Shown: positions 15,049 to 16,965 of the stretch, piece after piece
How positions within the stretch are numbered: position 1 is the stretch's first letter
How the letters are laid out: each line of letters begins with the position of its first letter
Assembly: GCA_050289485.1 (NCBI GenBank)
Contig: JBNKFV010000007.1
Location: forward strand, 1 to 16,965
Reading direction: 5' to 3'
DNA: 16,965 nucleotides
From: JBNKFV01 sp050289485
GTDB lineage: Bacteria > Pseudomonadota > Gammaproteobacteria > Pseudomonadales > Cellvibrionaceae
Position numbers and translations under genes: made by a program
The notes under the pieces: generated by a model
What the model was told of the DNA's origin: nothing
The model's input: only the letters and a program-made list of their open reading frames with translations
The model's database searches: none

Positions 15049-15093
15049 CGAAGTCGAGTTTGTAACGGATTACATTACACGTAAAGAGTACTC

Positions 15094-15873
15094 ATGCGAA
15101 TCCTCTTCCATAAAATTATTCTTACTTTTCTCCTGTTGCTCATTACCCAAATAGCCGCTGCCGATACCGTGGTGTTGGCTACCGGTGCATGGTTGCCGTA
15201 TATCAACAAAGTGGGGTACGAGCCCAAAGGATACGCTGTAGACGTGCTTAATAGAGTTCTATTTGATGCGGGGTGCTCTGTTGTTACTGTGAATATGCCT
15301 TATGTACGTGCACTGCAAGGTGTTTATGATGGCGATATCGATGTCATTATCGGCGTGCGTGAAGACGAAATTGATGCGGATAAAGTGATTAAAAACCAGG
15401 TGCCAATCGGCGTTAATATTTTTTCCTTTTACGTTAAAGGAGGTAATGGTTGGGTTTATAATGGTGTTGAGTCGCTTGCAGGCAAAACACTGGGCTTGGT
15501 CGCGGGAGAAATCTATCCTGAACTGGCCGGTTTTCTATCTATTTCCCAAAATAAAAAGCATGTTGAATTTTTGTCTGGTGATGATGCGTTTGGCAGAAAT
15601 ATTAAAAAGTTATTGGCAGGCAGATTAGACGTTATATTAGATAATCGGTTTGTAATTGATTATTACGTTCATCAATTCGACGTTGAGCAGACCGTTCGAT
15701 ATGCCGGAGATTTAGGAAAGCCAGTCAATCTCTATGCTATTTTCTCGCTGCATAACCCTAAATCTGAGGAATATGCCCGGATTTTGGATCAAGGTATTCG
15801 CACGATGCGTGCTAATGGTGAGTTGGATAAAATATTGGCCAAATATCAAACTCAAGATTGGACTAGCCACTAA
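15094..15873 (+). CDS. Periplasmic solute-binding-like protein (SBP_bac_3 type)
   Basis: A 259-residue exported protein. The signal peptide is residues 1 to about 23 (hydrophobic LTFLLLLITQIAAA, then DT). The mature part looks like the extracellular solute-binding family 3: an opening VVLATGAWLPYI, the GYAVDVLNRVLFDAGCSV segment after the first strand-helix unit, GDIDVIIGVRED near the hinge, LAGKTLGLVAG in the second lobe and a C-terminal RANGELDKILAKYQ, the usual family ending. AAAGAG precedes the ATG. No ABC permease or ATPase gene is nearby, so it may serve a remote transporter or act as a stand-alone sensor-like protein, as many in marine gammaproteobacteria do. The ligand is unknown. Confidence 0.87.
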   Translation: MRILFHKIILTFLLLLITQIAAADTVVLATGAWLPYINKVGYEPKGYAVDVLNRVLFDAGCSVVTVNMPYVRALQGVYDGDIDVIIGVREDEIDADKVIKNQVPIGVNIFSFYVKGGNGWVYNGVESLAGKTLGLVAGEIYPELAGFLSISQNKKHVEFLSGDDAFGRNIKKLLAGRLDVILDNRFVIDYYVHQFDVEQTVRYAGDLGKPVNLYAIFSLHNPKSEEYARILDQGIRTMRANGELDKILAKYQTQDWTSH

Positions 15874-15905
15874 GGTTCTTTTAAGCCTGATGATAGGGTA
15901 ATGGC

Positions 15906-16270
15906 TTGAAACGGATTTTAAAAATATTGCATTGTTCTCAATTTTCTCAAAATTCAGGCGAGGATGGCGTAGTCGAAACGCTCGAGGTAGACATTCATAA
16001 TCTGCATTCGCAGTTTGGGGAGCTCGTTAGTAAAGATTACTACGCCGACAGCCAAAAAAGTATGCTGCCTTGAAAGAGTTGTCGTTACCTGTTTTTGTTG
16101 GGCAGGCGAAATCCTATTATCCTTCTGCCGTTGCAGGTCAGCTTAATGGTATAGCGTATTTTCTTGAAAGCCTTCACAGGCCGTTTGATCGAGCGGAATT
16201 ACAGCACTACTATCTGCAAGGTTACGCTTTAATGGAAGAAGCGTTTTATATCGCTTGGTCAGGTTGCTCA
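15906..16270 (+). pseudogene. Broken gene for a small unknown protein, two frame changes
   Basis: One protein-like reading runs through three segments. From about 15960 it reads VETLEVDIHNLHSQFGELVSKDYYADSQKSML and stops at 16071. From 16070 it continues in another frame as KELSLPVFVGQAKSYYPSAVAGQLNGIAYFLESLHRP..LQHYYLQGYALMEEAFYIAW. Near 16257 it passes back to the first frame (GQVAHVKRDEDRKI). Each junction is compatible with a single-base change. No good start codon or ribosome site is visible; a TTG at 15906 is possible. The content is helical and soluble-looking, and I do not recognise the family. The 3' part runs into the kinase remnant on the other strand, so the third segment may be accidental. 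The alternative is an intact short gene from TTG 16070 to 16285. Confidence 0.45.
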
Positions 16271-16584
16271 TGTGAAGCGAGATGAGGATAGAAAGATAGA
16301 CATTTTGCTTCCTCGGCCAGGATGTGACTGCGCAGTAAATTTCAGATTATTTTCTTCAGTGAGCCGTTTGACAATGATCAGCCCTAATCCGTATCCGGGA
16401 CGGTCGGTATGCTCGCTGTTGAGGCTCAAGAGCAAAGCGGGCGCCCGCTCTCTTCATCTCGGCTCGAATTGCATTCCTGACCTTCTACAAAAAAGGTGAT
16501 TTCATTGGGTATATCTGCAGCTGTTTTTTTTATACAGTATTGCCTAAAGCCGTTAATCTGGCAGAATTTTGCAGATAGGTCTAA
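16268..16584 (-). pseudogene. Remnant of a sensor histidine kinase, C-terminal ATPase domain
   Basis: On the minus strand, 16453 down to 16268 encodes LNSEHTDRPGYGLGLIIVKRL, followed by TEENNLKFTAQSHPGRGS and a stop. That is the G2 box and last strands of a HATPase_c domain. A second frame from 16584 to 16426 reads LDLSAKFCQINGFRQY..IPNEITFFVEGQ, which fits the start of the same domain (DLS... and P.EI...VEG). Between them the N box (ENA) and G1 box (DNGPG) are absent and the frame shifts, so the domain cannot bind ATP. The upstream sensor and dimerisation parts are gone, and no response regulator is adjacent. I call it a decayed fragment of a two-component kinase. Confidence 0.65.
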
Positions 16585-16672
16585 TCAACGGGGCGCAAAT
16601 ACGCGATATGGACGTTGAAATAAAGGGCTAAAAGGGAGTTTTTATACTTTTACCCCCTCTTTCGTGGATATA

Positions 16673-16685
16673 CGTCACTTCGACG
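16673..16685. promoter_or_regulatory. CGTC-N5-GACG palindrome, copy 1
   Basis: CGTC-ACTTC-GACG. It is followed by CAATT, then a lone CACGTC half-site at 16694-16699, 23 bases on. It lies about 150 bases before the zinc-ribbon gene. The stretch from 16600 to 16834 holds no gene that I can support, only these sites and AT-rich DNA. Confidence 0.55.
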
Positions 16686-16774
16686 CAATTAATCACGTCT
16701 ATAACGCTGCTATTAATGTAACTTATTGAAAATGAAAAGATTTTTAATTTTTGCGCCAAGAGGGTTTGTGAAAA

Positions 16775-16791
16775 TGCGTCACACTGACGCA
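16775..16791. promoter_or_regulatory. CGTC-N5-GACG palindrome, copy 2 (best)
   Basis: TGCGTC-ACACT-GACGCA has perfect 6-base arms. It is the most symmetric of the copies and is followed by AATTG, like copy 1. Confidence 0.62.
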
Positions 16792-16792
16792 A

Positions 16793-16819
16793 TTGAAACA
16801 CGTCACCGCGACGTATACT
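16793..16819 (+). promoter_or_regulatory. Promoter of the zinc-ribbon gene
   Basis: TTGAAA at 16793-16798 and TATACT at 16814-16819 with a 15-base spacer, slightly short. Palindrome copy 3 fills the spacer exactly. The RNA would start about 16826, giving a leader of under 10 bases. Confidence 0.4.
16800..16814. promoter_or_regulatory. CGTC-N5-GACG palindrome, copy 3, between -35 and -10
   Basis: ACGTC-ACCGC-GACGT has perfect 5-base arms and lies 24 bases after copy 2. A bound protein here would occlude RNA polymerase, which suggests repression. Confidence 0.6.
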
Positions 16820-16834
16820 AAGCTGTTATAAGCC

Positions 16835-16965
16835 ATGATGAGAAAGTGCCCACAATGTGGAGAGCAAGCGGTAAAAGTCAGAATGCTGTCTTTTTCAAAT
16901 CGCATGCACTGTAAAAAGTGCTTTTTCCAGTACGAGTACACGTCTTTGTCAAAGTGGGGTCTCGC
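16835..16965 (+). CDS. Zinc-ribbon protein, N-terminal part (cut by window end)
   Basis: The first 43 residues of a small protein whose 3' end is outside the window. It begins MMRKCPQCGEQAVKV and has two knuckles, CPQC (residues 5-8) and CKKC (26-29), separated by 17 residues, the layout of a zinc ribbon that binds Zn2+ through four cysteines. Proteins that open this way in gammaproteobacteria are often short, sometimes with membrane helices after the ribbon. Here only FFQYEYTSLSKWGL follows before the sequence ends, so the type cannot be settled. The start could be the ATG at 16835 or 16838. No clear ribosome site is seen. The promoter upstream carries the repeated CGTC/GACG palindromes, so the gene appears tightly regulated. 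Confidence 0.6.
   Translation, partial: MMRKCPQCGEQAVKVRMLSFSNRMHCKKCFFQYEYTSLSKWGL

Noticed and set aside
16744..16941. Minus-strand open frame at the window end
   Set aside because: It runs against the zinc-ribbon frame with its two CxxC knuckles and through the operator region, and has no recognisable content.

Overview
The window reads as a chromosomal segment of a marine-type gammaproteobacterium, most likely near the Pseudomonadales/Cellvibrionales. The 5S rRNA has the Pseudomonas/Cellvibrio-like sequence pattern, base composition is close to 50% GC, and three different TonB-dependent outer-membrane receptors lie within 11 kb, which is typical of Cellvibrionaceae-like scavengers. The family placement is inference from style and is not proven by any single marker.

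Layout. (1) Bases 1-450 are the end of an rRNA operon: an intact 5S gene, a terminator, palindromic REP-like DNA, a decayed second 5S 3' end split by an insert, and a second, probably bidirectional terminator. (2) Bases 448-1212 (minus) hold an orphan ParA-type ATPase with no ParB. (3) Bases 1298-6876 form a coherent uptake locus: a TetR regulator (minus), then on the plus strand a sodium:solute symporter, a TonB-dependent receptor and an alpha/beta hydrolase. Four copies of the palindrome TTCAAC-N4-GTTGAA tie it together. One sits on the tetR/symporter promoter and three sit between symporter and receptor. The simplest reading is an autoregulated TetR repressor that controls receptor (outer membrane), symporter (inner membrane) and hydrolase (cytoplasm) for an unidentified hydrolysable nutrient.

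(4) Bases 6974-9381 carry a DUF4124 envelope protein, a MATE efflux pump and a small basic protein coupled to the pump. (5) Bases 9424-11980 pair a small DUF2946-like exported protein with a ZnuD-like TonB receptor, a probable metal-uptake unit. (6) Bases 12162-14759 (minus) encode a large TonB receptor of unknown substrate, divergent from a periplasmic solute-binding-like protein at 15094-15873. The 334-base gap between them contains an inverted repeat and a compact three-helix fold just upstream of the binding-protein gene.

(7) From 15874 to 16600 the DNA is decayed: a plus-strand reading frame broken by two frame changes, and on the minus strand the C-terminal remnant of a sensor histidine kinase that has lost its N and G1 boxes. 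(8) The window closes with a promoter region carrying repeated CGTC-N5-GACG palindromes in front of a zinc-ribbon protein cut by the window end.

The two most interesting items are the four-operator TetR locus and the duplicated CGTC/GACG operator module. No CRISPR array, intact transposon, tRNA or phage gene was seen.
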